Of a DNA stretch of 64,000 nt, positions 54,119 through 64,000 are shown in pieces; the stretch's first letter is position 1, and every line of letters begins with the position of its first letter. A model generated the notes under the pieces. That model saw nothing but the letters and a program-made list of their open reading frames with translations. It was not told where the DNA came from and did no database searches. The stretch is from Endomychus coccineus. Lineage: Eukaryota; Arthropoda; Insecta; Coleoptera; Endomychidae. The stretch lies in contig OY294067.1 of the NCBI GenBank assembly GCA_958510875.1, positions 266,078,180-266,142,179 of the forward strand, given 5' to 3'. A program made the position numbers and the translations under genes.

Positions 54119-55483
54119 ATGTTTGTCTGTCTCCAAAAATTTATTTCATGAATTTATTTGTTCACCAATAGAAACTCTACAAATGACGTATACTGTGTAT
54201 TATATTGTAGATATGCGAGCAAAATTCAAACATTCGAATGTTTAATGCAATTATTAATTGAGCGCCTATTATTATAAGGGTCTTAATGAACCAATAATCC
54301 TGATGGATATGTTAATACTACACACTATAGTTTGTCTTTGCTAACTTTTTGCGTGTAAAATATTCATCCTTAACATAACAATATAAATTATTACAGCATT
54401 ATACTAGTTATAGTCAAGGGTTCACACTGTGGATACACTATATATAACACTATAAATAAGAAATAATCACTCTTATTCACTAAAAAGTAGCTGATTATTT
54501 CTTATTTATAGTGTTACAGAATTAAATATTCTTACTTTTTCTCTTTGAAAGACTGACTTTTATTTAGCACATACAAATATTTTTTATCATTCTAACAAAT
54601 CAAAAGAATATTAATAAAATTTGTATTGATGCAAACTTTGAATATTTGGTGCTAGTTATTGCTAGGTGTAAGCTGTAAGTTGGGAATATGTTACCCACAG
54701 AATATTTCAGCTTTAGCTCATTTAGGAATGTTGATGAAGAGGTCAAATTACGTATTGAAGATTAAAGAGTAATCATATAACCTAAATTCCATCAATTTAT
54801 CATTCAAGGAAAGTAGATGAGCAGTTGGCTGCTATTCCCTACACATTTTCGTCAATATGTATCTAACTAGAATTTCACCAAATTCTAAAAAGAAAGGTGG
54901 GCAATCACCCTTTTCTATAGATATTTCGATGGTGGTAAACCATGTCTGTTGTACCACCACGAGTGATTGCAGGTACGCAGTTATTGAATAATGTGTATTG
55001 AATCAATTAGTTATCTCCTTCATTTTCTATATCATTTTATGAAGTCCTGATTGTATGTAGTTACTTGCGAAAAATGACGTCTTAATGTTGTCTTAAATCT
55101 TTACGGGCCATGATTAATTTGATATCTGATAGCAATTAATCACAAACGCCAATTTAATTTGGTTCACTTTCTGCTCAAATACATACTATTTCCCGTCCTT
55201 ATTAATGTATTTCATATGACATGGGTGTTGGAAATCGTAGTTATAGAATTTCTATTAACATTATACCGGAAACCTGTATTCAGCTAGTATGAATTATGTC
55301 ATCATGCAACTCGGGGATCATATACGAATTCCTGGTAATCTGCTCCTGAAGACTCGTTCTGCCGGAGCAGCGAGATGCTTTTGTTCACCGCAATATTATC
55401 ATAGACTTCACTACATAATTGTAATTCTATTTTAATAAAATATCTCATGACATGGGAGAAGAAACATCCATGTATGTGCTGTG
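54119..55483. other. Intergenic region UGT-2 to UGT-3, first part
   Basis: Presumed UGT-2 3' UTR and unassigned sequence. An imperfect inverted pair around AACACTATAAATAAGAAATA (54448) and its complement (54498-54515) could form a hairpin. Confidence 0.4.
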
Positions 55484-56150
55484 TCAGTTCACGGCATACG
55501 CGGTTGGTTGTGGGTGATACCTCGGAGACGACAGGCTCTTGGTCGTATCAATCTTATCTCTGTTTACGAGGCTTGTGTCATCGGTGAATATGCTAACCCT
55601 ATCTGCATCTATTTTGTTTGGCAAATCGTTCAGATACAACAAAAACAGAACTGGTCCCAGTATGGACCCTTGAGGAACGCCACAGCTTAGTTCCAAGATC
55701 CGTGAGGCTTCGTCATTATAGTACACCATCTGTTTTCTTTCATCGAGATATGATTTGAAGAGTTTTGCTGTTACTCCTCTGACACGGTAGTATCGAAGTT
55801 TCTCCAACAAGATGGTTCACTCTATCGACCATTGCTGTTATTGTAGACCTTCCCTTTCTATAACCATGTTGATGGCTGGTGAATATATTATTTTTTTCGA
55901 TAAACTTATTTAGTCGGTCTTTTATGATTATTTCAAATACTTTAGACAATGTTGGAATTACTTAAATCGGTCTGTAGTTTTCTGGTTTTTGTATGTCGTC
56001 CTTCTTGTGTACTGGAATCACTTTGGCAATTTTTAGTTTTCCTGGAAACATACTTTCGCTTATACATTTGTTTAGGACATATGTCTGTGGCTCTACTATG
56101 AAATATATAATCTTCTTCAACATAGAAGTGGACATTCCATAAGCATCCTT
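55484..56150 (-). mobile_element. Non-LTR reverse transcriptase fragment
   Basis: On the minus strand: IPVHKKDDIQKPENYRPI (about 56020-55970), LSKVFEIIIKDRLNKFIEKN (about 55950-55890), HQHGYRKGRSTITAMVDRVN, then after a frameshift KLFKSYLDERKQMVYYNDEA, CGVPQGSILGPVLFLLYLND and FTDDTSL (the catalytic box, usually YADDT or FADDT). It is truncated at both ends. Confidence 0.78.
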
Positions 56151-56216
56151 TGAGGATTTCGTTTTAAACTTTTTTAAGACAAGCTTTTGTCAATTTTAAT
56201 GTATGCATGTCTGAGA

Positions 56217-56241
56217 GTGACCCCCCCCCCCCCCAAAAAAA
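56217..56241. repeat. Homopolymer junction, C-run followed by A-run
   Basis: About 14 C followed by 9 A. Length in such runs is often unreliable in assemblies. Confidence 0.8.
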
Positions 56242-56355
56242 AACAAAAGTCTGGATCCGCGCCTGCCTGTATACTCTCGTGTATGGATCTCTTTAGACTT
56301 ATATTTATTAAACATTTTTATCAGACACAACGCATTTACCAGTAGGTAAGCCAAA

Positions 56356-56362
56356 TATAAAT
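56356..56362 (+). promoter_or_regulatory. Possible TATA box of UGT-3
   Basis: TATAAAT 75 bp upstream of the UGT-3 start codon. The spacing allows a transcription start near 56387 and a short 5' UTR. No initiator motif was confirmed. Confidence 0.32.
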
Positions 56363-56430
56363 ACCAGCTAATAAGAAACCAAATAACACAATACGTTCGT
56401 TTTATACGTTTTAAGTTTATTAGATAGTAA

Positions 56431-59400
56431 ATGAAAATGGAGTGCGGAATAGTGAGAATTATCTTATTAACACTTGCATCCAGAAGTATTGAAAGTGCAA
56501 AAATATTGTGCGTTATGCCCACGCCATCTTACAATCATCAAATAATGTTCAGACCGCTCTGGAATGAATTATTGAAAAGAGGTCACGAGTTAACACTTTT
56601 GACAACGGATCCTATGATCCGTTCATTGGAAAATCTCACAGAGCTCGATTGGAACTTAGCTTATAAAATCGAACAAGAAAAATATAAAACCAATAAATTG
56701 ATTCGAAAACGAATTAACTTCAATGTAAGCAGCCTAATGGGAAATTACCCTAGTTTGTACGATGAAATCATGGACCGAGAGCTTTCTTACCCTCCAGTAC
56801 AAGAGTTGATACGAAATGAAAGTGCACATTTTGATCTTTTACTTGTAGAATACTATACACCGATCATGTTTGCGTTCAGTAACCGCTTCGATTGCCCCTT
56901 AATAGCGTTAGCTGCACCAGAATTACCTTCTCTTTATCATGGATCGAACGAGAACTGGGTTCATCCAGCCTTTTCTCTGGAACAAATTTCACTATACGAT
57001 GAAGGAAATGGAGAAAATACTATTATCGGGAGATTTGTCAGTACTTTCAATTGGTTAAGAATCAAATGTTTGCATTACTGGAAGAATACCAACGAGGAAC
57101 TCATGCGTCAACATTTTGGAATACATATGCCTCCTTTGGAAGATATTGTGCAGAATATCAGCTTGTTGTTTGTTAACGTGAATCCCAGTTTACATTTGAA
57201 ACCAGTTGGACCTTCTACTGTTCTCATTGGTGGAGGGATTCATCTAGAGCCTGTCAAGGAATTACCAGAGGTAGCTACAGAAATAAAATTTACCCTAAAC
57301 TACCATCACCGTTTTAAACTGAAATAACTAAGGTATATCAACTATGAAAGGATTCACATTGTGAATACACTATAAGCTTATTCCTTTTTTTTCTATACTT
57401 TGCACGAAACGGAAACCTATAATGTTCGAAGAACATCGTGTAATCCAGTGGTGGAATGTTGGGAGAGAAGATAGGCATTCGAATTTTTTTGAAGGCTTGG
57501 AGTTACTTCTTAGACAATGAGAAGTTGTTGGGATGTAATGCTATTGGCATTATTAAGAGGGCTCTTCCCTTGCGGATACAAAGTGAAATTTACTGCAAAC
57601 ATCCAGCAAAAAGGTTGGCTTATTCTTAAGGTGTACTGTGCCCTCATCTTTGGTTAGGGGAGGGAATGAACTGGAAGGGAAATTTCTACCAATTGTTTGG
57701 CGAAAGTTCAAAGCAAGCGGGAGTCCTAGAACAGATTTTATTGAACCATCGTTCACCAGAAGACGGTGATTTGTTGGTATTTCCATTCCTAGCCTGATAG
57801 GGGAGGCAAGAAAATGGTTATGAGGATCAGACCGGAAGCATCGACCACACTCTGAAACATGGGGTTGCCCACTTTACAGCATCTTTGTCGAGGGTGTTTC
57901 GCCGGGAGATGAGGAAAACATCTACCACCTATGGTTATCCTTTTAGTCGCTATTTACGACAGGCAGGATTTACCATGGGGGTTAAGAAACAATGACCATT
58001 ATCCACTAACAAAACTGTTAAAGTACTGACGACCTTTCAGGGTAAACTAAATTAGAAATAAAAATTTGCCTGTTTATATATTATTGAGAATTAGAAGTTT
58101 ATAAGGGATTACATTCAGCAGGAGATAAATCTGGGTACATTAAAATGCTTTTTTGCTCATATATCGCCATCCCTTCTCAATTACCTAAATATTTGTGTTT
58201 CAACTTTCTTGAGGTGTGACATCTATTTAAAATATGTACGGCTGACGCCGATTTTTCGCCATCATTTATCTTTATGTGGGCATAATATCCTTGTTACCGA
58301 GTTAGAATGTTCCTTCTAGTTTGATACACATAGGTTTTTGAACACGACTCACAAACTTTAACAAAGGTGTTGCCTATATGGTTTTTTAGCTTGTTCTGAT
58401 TTCTATAAACAGGCTCTTTTGTGAATTTAAAAAACAAATTATGGAATTTATTAATTACTGAAGAATGATAAGTGACTTTCGCAGTTTATTAATCTTTTTG
58501 AAGGTAGTTGTTCCTATTTGATTGATTAATTTTCTATTTCTGCAGTGAATTTGAGTGAATCAAGTTGGCTATTAAGCGTTGTTCAAAAAACCATGTAAAT
58601 CAAAATCTTTACTTATTATGCTGAGAATATCATCGACATATTTTTGTTCAGTAAGCATTTGACTAAGAAATTATTAGGTAACAATATTCTTATTTGATAA
58701 AATTGCTTATTCATATACAGTATGTGAATAAAGTATTGCAACAAGTCCACAAGGCCATAACTTTTGAAAAAAGGACTTCCATTTTCGATTATGAAACTGG
58801 AGATATTGACGCTTCTTTGAAGTTCGAATTATTCAGTCTCCACCTACTACCTCTACATCTTTCTCATTTTGAATGGAAATCTACTCCTACAAATTGAACT
58901 TTGTTTTCAATCCTGCTGTGGGCAAGCCGTATTCCAAAACTTCTTACACAAGGGAATGCGACCGGACATTATCGTAACAAATGTTTCGATCTATTAAAAA
59001 TACTTGTATGCTCTTAGAAATCACCCGTCTATATCTGAATTTGTAGTATTAATTTTGATTTATGGTTTCAAAACGTAAGGATACATTGGAGTTGTTAGAT
59101 CATCAGAACATCAAATGTGACCTTCTCAACCGTTGATGATATTGATATGTTTGTTATATATAAATTCTTGAGAAATAGGTCACACTAACGTTTATGCTTT
59201 ATATTTTAGGTAGAATGTCAATAGCATATTTCCAATAACTGCCAAACCTTTTTCTATTAGCTCATAAATCTAACATCTGGTTTGTAAGTGGATACTTGAA
59301 CCTGATGTTCTCGTTTTTAGTCGTTCATATACTTTCTTGACATGAACTTGCATTTATAAAGAGCACTGCTTAACAGTGGATTGTTAATACATTATATTTA

Positions 59401-62400
59401 TAACATTGATGTGTTACAATTTCGATTATTCGTGTTTCGGTTCGTTTCGGCGACGTGGGCATTTTAATTGAGATTGGTGCAATAAGGAAGCTTTGTGTAA
59501 TACAATTAGTTTTAAGTAATTCAGATTTAGACATAAAAAGTCATCTGATGATGGTCGTGAGACCGAAACGTACGTAAAGACGAGAAAATATAAAACATAA
59601 GTGTTAATGTGACCTATTTCCCGAGAATTTATATATAATTCATACCTGGGTCAAGAATCTTATTATAATTTATCGTTTGTGCAAAACACGTATTCTAAAA
59701 ACAATTCAAATATTGTGTGTTGTTTGGCGCAGAAGAATCCTCATAATGTCGGATAACGTTCCGCTTGTGATAGAGAGATGTAAATTCTTTTTTAAGGCAA
59801 ATGGATTTTGCTTGCATTTCTTTCTTTGCTGCTATTGTTGAAGCCCTGGTTTTGACATTAATATACTTCGCTATTACTTTATTCCGGAGACATTCTTGGT
59901 TAAAGCATATATTTTGCCAAGTTAGATTGTATTTCAAGGTAGAGTTTGTAGAAATACTTGGATTGGGTTGCTGCACCAGCACTCCAAAAATTTTATCATT
60001 TCACCCCTTTACTACGTGATTTTATCCATATTGTAAAATTAAAATAGACCTAATTTATTCACCACTGTTTGAAGCTATGTAATGTACCTATTCATTCCAG
60101 GAATTTGTTTCTGATTAGCTTTTATACAGGGGCTGTTAATAACAAATCGTCATTATTAGAATGTGAAACCCACCATGTAATCCTATAGTAATAATCGTCT
60201 GAATTCATGAATGACCGACCACAGTAATCCTTTTGCTCCTTACCGATAGGTATATTTATAGTTGAAGTTATATATTTTAAATGCATTTGAATACCGTCTG
60301 AAGGTGGTGCAATAACGGAGAAACTCGAGTAACGGAAGTTACCAATAAAAGTGATATCTACATAGTAGTGTTTTAATGTTATAATAAGGATAAAATTTCA
60401 TATCCTGTAGTAAAGGGTGAAACGATAGAATATTTAGTTAAAATATTTATTAAGAGTTTGATTTTCACTAATTTAATAAAGAAATAAACTATAGTTTCGC
60501 TAAAATCGTAGCTTCCTCAAACAAATATTACAAACCTTCTAAACAGTTGATAGGGTTTACTTGTCTATCTTGTAAACCAATACAATGCGGCTTGCTCGCT
60601 TCAACTCACAATACTCGAATATAGCGATTCGTAAAACTCAACTCATATGTATATAAAATATTTTATCTTGGGCCATAGCCTTGCATGTTAGATATTACAT
60701 TATATTCTAATAGTTTAATGTTATTGAAGGATTTGAATAAATTTATGGAACTGGCTACGATGGGAGTAATTTATGTCAGTTTTGGAAGCAGTGTCAAGAG
60801 TACTGAGTTTGATTTGTCAACATTCATGGAGGCATTCCGAGAGTTACCATATCAAGTACTTTGGAAATACGAAGGTGATCCTTTACCCGAGAAGCCAGAT
60901 AACGTTAAAATGGCTAAACGTCTACCTCAACGTGAGCTACTATGTAAGACATTAATTATTAATATTATTTACTTGTTAGTTTATGCCAATTTGATAATTT
61001 TCAGTACATCGGAATATGAAGTTATTCATCACAGAAGGGAGCTTACATTCGATAGATGAAGGTATTTCTACCAGAACTCCCATGGTGGTGGTACCTCTAA
61101 ATCCGAAATATAATTCGAATGCAAAAAGAGTACGAAATATGGGTTTTGGTATTGATATGAGCAAAAATAATATTACTAAAGAAGCATTGAAAAATACCAT
61201 TCTGGGAGTTGCTGAAAATCAAAAGTAAGGATAACAACACATTTTGGGTCACATATGCAACCTTAGTAAATACCAGAATATACCTGTTCATGGAAATGTA
61301 GAAGCAAGGATGACTTGATTTCATATTCACGTATAATGTTCATTAAATTCAGCGATTCTGAATGAATTTAAGGGTTTCCGTTCAATTTATTCATAAAAAA
61401 GATTTTCTTTGACGTGGCTATATTCAAATGCATTTTTGAATGGAAAATAATGGGCTGAAATGGTTTTGAAACTTCAAATCATTTCTTGGGGACTCTTTGT
61501 CGGAAAAGAAACAAAACAAGAACACTCGCCTAAACAAAATATATTTGAAAATATGAAAATAAGAGGAAAACAATACATATTGAAAAACTTATTAACAATT
61601 TTCTAGTACCTAGTTCTTTTCTCGCCTTTGTTTTCAGCGAGGTTATTTATTATATATCCAAGGCTGGAGAAGTTTTTAGTTTTTCAAGTTCTTTTTCTAT
61701 GTATTTAACAATCGAAATTATGACACATTAATGTTTTAAGTATATAAATTAAGAATCCGCTGCCCAGCAATATTCTTATAAACTCTATAAGCTTTATTAA
61801 AATCTTACAAGATCTATTCTGGAGATGATTCGCATAAAACGTGACTCCAAGTCTGTAAATCATAGAAGAGATATTCAATCATTAAGTCAGATTTATAGTT
61901 AAAACCCTTGCAAATGCCTACATGCGTCTTTATAATGTTAAAAGTATATTTTAGGTAGAATGCTCAAAAGCAAGAAAGTGTTCTTTGTTTTTCAAATAAA
62001 GCCGTAAAAAAATAGAAACGAAATTTCTTTTCCATAAATTAATCATCATTAAAGTGCACAGCTCTGCCTTCGTTCAACCAAATCTTTATGTCTTTTAGCC
62101 ACCGAGATAGCAAATGCTAATACATAGAATTTGTAACTCTCTGTATATTAGCTTACTATTAGTAATAATTATTTCTGTCTCCTTTATTGCATTTATTTCT
62201 CATCACAGATATAAACAAGAAGTAAATAGAATAGCCGAAACTTATCAAGATCAACCAATGAGTGGTCTGGAAAAAGCAGTATGGTGGACGGAATATGTCA
62301 TTAGACATAAAGGAGCTGGATACTTAAGTCGTCCAGTTACGGATACTTCTGTGTATCTATATTATTTATGGGATGTGTGTGGTTTCATCATGTTATTACC

Positions 62401-62509
62401 GTTTTTGAACTACTTTGCAAATAAGATGCTGAGTTTATTGTACACCTCTATCATGTTCTTTATAAGGAAATTGTTCCTTTACGAAAAGCCGAAATTAAAG
62501 CTATATTAA
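56431..62509 (+). CDS. UGT-family protein, array member 3 (UGT-3), 524 aa, altered donor site
   Basis: Exons 56431-57270, 60730-60943, 61005-61224 and 62209-62509 join in phases 0, 1 and 2 (1575 nt). Met3 (56437) could also be the start. The signal peptide is about residues 1-23. The N-terminal His is kept (H36 in PSYNHQ). The ending LEKAVWWTEYVIRHKGA, a membrane span and a Lys-rich tail are kept. The donor site is changed: WLPQQD is R344-LPQRE; the signature reads FITE362-GS364-LHSIDE (usually H/Q-GG); and the sugar-contacting D-Q pair is K386-Y387. The exon-2 acceptor (TTATTGAAG) lacks a strong pyrimidine tract, and exon 2 is 9 nt shorter than in its siblings. The frame is otherwise intact, so this may be a pseudoenzyme, a protein with a new ligand, or a gene starting to decay. 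Introns hold PLE and non-LTR fragments. Confidence 0.9.
57390..57740 (-). mobile_element. Internally deleted copy of the 26-29 kb non-LTR element
   Basis: 57400-57510 matches 26220-26330 (CGTTCGAAGAACATCGTGTG and the GGAGAGGACATAGGCATTCG block, with a few changes). 57565-57730 then matches 29240-29410 (TTTGGTTAGGGGAAGGAATG and the CTGGAAGTGAAATTCCTACC block). The RT between is missing. It lies in UGT-3 intron 1. Confidence 0.68.
57741..58024. other. GC-richer block, probably retroelement-derived
   Basis: Contains CCTTTTAGTCGCTATTTACG and the ACAGGCAGGATTTACC motif, an arrangement reminiscent of insect non-LTR elements. No coding frame was assigned. Confidence 0.3.
58025..58275 (-). mobile_element. 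PLE family-B fragment
   Basis: The reverse complement parallels 20520-20770. It has the GGCGAAAAATC/CATATTTTAAATA/TCACAC block (endonuclease tail), then GAGAAGGGATGG, then CTAATTTAGTTTACCCTGA. The stem II region of the hammerhead-like part is deleted. Confidence 0.5.
59150..59670 (+). mobile_element. PLE family-A terminal repeat
   Basis: Matches 11600-12080: the TATATTTTAGGTAGAATG block, CATAAATCTA/ACATCTGG, the hammerhead, GTGTTAATGTGACCTA, the CCCGAGAATTTATATA run and GGGTCAAGAATCTTATTAT. A short inverted piece (59155-59200) with TTCTTGAGAAATAGGTCACA lies just before it, so two terminal repeats may abut head to head. In UGT-3 intron 1. Confidence 0.72.
59540..59581 (+). ncRNA. Hammerhead ribozyme motif, PLE family A, second copy
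   Basis: Core CTGATGA (59545-59551), stem II GGTC-GTGA-GACC (59553-59564), GAAA (59565-59568), the same ACGT/ACGT stem III and cleavage A59576. Stem I is GTCAT with AAGAC, four of five pairs. The catalytic core equals the copy at 11951-11992 although surrounding sequence has diverged. Confidence 0.68.
59695..59982 (-). mobile_element. Possible PLE N-terminal coding fragment
   Basis: The 95-codon minus-strand frame contains NQECLRNKVIAKYINVKTRA and KSICLKKEFTSLYHKRN. This resembles the conserved N-terminal part of PLE proteins (a Cys-Leu...PKYxxIK motif, then a LKxEIxxLYxKK-like helix). It lies opposite in orientation to the adjacent family-A terminal repeat. Confidence 0.42.
59983..60729. 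other. UGT-3 intron 1, last part
   Basis: Unassigned AT-rich sequence. Exon 2 of UGT-3 starts at 60730. Confidence 0.4.
61225..62208. other. UGT-3 intron 3
   Basis: Contains a family-A PLE tail at 61800-61950 (RSILEMIRIKRDSKSVNHRR then stop, and the TAATGTTAAAAGTATATTTT motif). The rest is unassigned. Confidence 0.55.
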
Positions 62510-62554
62510 GTTTATTGACTCATTCGATTGTTTTAATTTTCATTCTAGGGAGAT

Positions 62555-63617
62555 TGTAATAACGATCCTTTCCTTGGTTTTACTCTGTTTACTAAAGGTT
62601 ATCAATTTACTTATTTTATCAAATTCATTCTTATATATCATTTGCCTTGATTAACTAATATCAATATAACTTGCAGTACGTGTACCGATAACCAGGAAGT
62701 GACCCGCATCAAGGGGGTTTTTCCTTAGCTAGACAAATCAGGCAACAATACGGTCAATGAAATATGTAATACTCACTCTTCTTTGGTGGAGACACTAACA
62801 CATTAATTAAGCACGTGTGATCAAGGGTAGTTTATAAATTACGCTAAGTAGAAAAACTCTCAATCAAAACAAATATAAAATATTTAATAATAATAGGAAA
62901 ATAAACAATTATAAAAAATGAATTGAAAGTTAAAAGATTAAATATAACTAAAGTATTAAAGTATTATTCAAGAGATTATGTTTAATTTAGAAAATAATTA
63001 ATCAATCCTTAATTTTAAATCAAACTTATAAGAAGTTAAACAAAACTGTTATGATTTAATTATTCAAGGAATTCTGAATCTTGCATATTAAGCAATGTGA
63101 CTTGATTCTAAATGAACTTAGCGAAAATTCTACCATAAACACCACAACGAAAACTTAACTAGAAAAGTTGGAAAGTTTTAAAAAATATGATTTAAGTGAA
63201 TCGTGAAATAGGCAAAGGAAAATTTAACTCAAGAAGTTAAAATATGACTGAATTTAGTGTGGTGAGTTTGTTTTTTTATTATCTTGGATAACCACTCATA
63301 TTTTAGTAATATGGGGGTAGTAATTTTTACCCAATAAGATAGAGGCTTGCCTAGAATGGGGCAAGCTGAAAAACTATTTAATTTTTGTTGATAGGGACCT
63401 TGATTTTATGACCTTATTTAGACTTCATTGAATTTAGATATTAATGAAAATTATATCAACTTAATATTCTACTGATATATTTAATAAGAAACAACTGCGT
63501 CCTGCACGTCTTATGTTATGGTTACGTGAATAGATTGTAGGTTCAAAGAAAAAGACAGGATAAAAACCTTTGTTTGAACCATAGCAAGGAATCAACTTGC
63601 TGGTTCGAATTGATCAT
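62555..63617 (-). repeat. LTR-type repeat, copy 2
   Basis: Matches 27421 to about 28510 with small indels, including GTACGTGTACCGATAACCAG near both 27543 and 62675. The outer end reads CGTTATTACA on the minus strand. Similarity ends near GAATTGATCAT (63617), so the other terminus is missing. Confidence 0.65.
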
Positions 63618-64000
63618 AAAACTAAAAGTATCAGCTAAGTCATCAATAATATAATAATCGTTAATGGATATCATTTATCAATTAAGGAGATCTAATCTAG
63701 TAAAAATACTGAAAATTTAGACTCGTCATTGATCTTCGTTTCTTGTTTTTGAACGTTCCCTGATTTTTACTTCTACTTCTCCCACTATACGCACCCTTCT
63801 TGTAATGGGCCTAAAAAAGGCCGCTATCGCGGAAGCGTATTAGTTGGTCTTTGAGACCAGAACATGATGTTTTCATAATTTCATACTTCATTGAAGATTA
63901 TTTTTATATTACCAACTCATTTGAAAAATGGAATACCAATGGGAACACTGCCAAAATGTTGAAGGAATTGAAACAAAATATTAATATTGAATTCTTTACG
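63618..64000. other. Window end, unassigned with GC-rich stem-loops
   Basis: CCGCTATCGCGG (63822-63833) and GGTCTTTGAGACC (63845-63857) can each form a hairpin. They lie close together in otherwise AT-rich DNA and may belong to another retroelement terminus. Confidence 0.35.

Noticed and set aside
56196..56522. Minus-strand frame overlapping the UGT-3 start
   Set aside because: Antisense shadow of UGT-3 exon 1 extended by poly-G/poly-T translation of a homopolymer.
59695..59982. Host gene with 95 codons
   Set aside because: Resembles the N-terminal part of a PLE protein and abuts a PLE terminal repeat; better explained as a retroelement scrap.

Overview
This is an AT-rich, intron-bearing, repeat-laden insect nuclear segment. 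The UDP-glycosyltransferase (UGT) style, the group III phospholipase A2 and the mix of mariner, hAT, Penelope-like (PLE) and non-LTR elements fit a holometabolous insect, most likely a beetle; that taxon is an inference. No bacterial, organellar, tRNA, rRNA or CRISPR features were seen.

Layout. 1-10.5 kb: a possible small secreted peptide gene, a decayed hAT transposon with its target duplication, a complete four-exon group III secretory phospholipase A2 gene on the minus strand (3870-5768), an unrecognised three-exon mini-gene candidate on the plus strand (6242-7534), and a PLE remnant. 10.5-23.2 kb: a complete 12-exon SMYD4-type lysine methyltransferase gene (plus strand, 715 aa), whose introns hold a PLE with a hammerhead ribozyme, a non-LTR RNase H fragment, a mariner scrap, a second PLE type and a short hAT copy. 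23.6-29.6 kb: a repeat block with a 2-kb foldback element, a non-LTR retrotransposon split by an LTR-type insertion, and microsatellites. 30-62.5 kb: a head-to-tail tandem array of three UGT genes (plus strand; 520, 519 and 524 aa), each of four exons with the same intron phases (0, 1, 2). Their introns are filled with mariner, non-LTR, PLE and foldback elements. 62.5-64 kb: a second copy of the LTR-type repeat and unassigned sequence.

How the parts relate. The three UGTs are paralogues made by tandem duplication. They are predicted to be endoplasmic reticulum membrane enzymes that conjugate sugars to small lipophilic compounds. UGT-1 and UGT-2 keep the donor-binding signature. UGT-3 keeps the fold, signal peptide, membrane anchor and splice sites but has changed most of the UDP-sugar-binding residues. 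The methyltransferase and phospholipase genes are not obviously linked to the UGT array.

Most notable signals. (1) Hammerhead-ribozyme motifs occur in the terminal repeats of at least two PLE families, including a head-to-head pair in a perfect inverted arrangement. (2) UGT-3 looks like a pseudo-glycosyltransferase. (3) Two hAT copies from one family carry complementary internal deletions, with 8-bp target duplications still readable. (4) Two large foldback elements are present, one of them inside a UGT intron.
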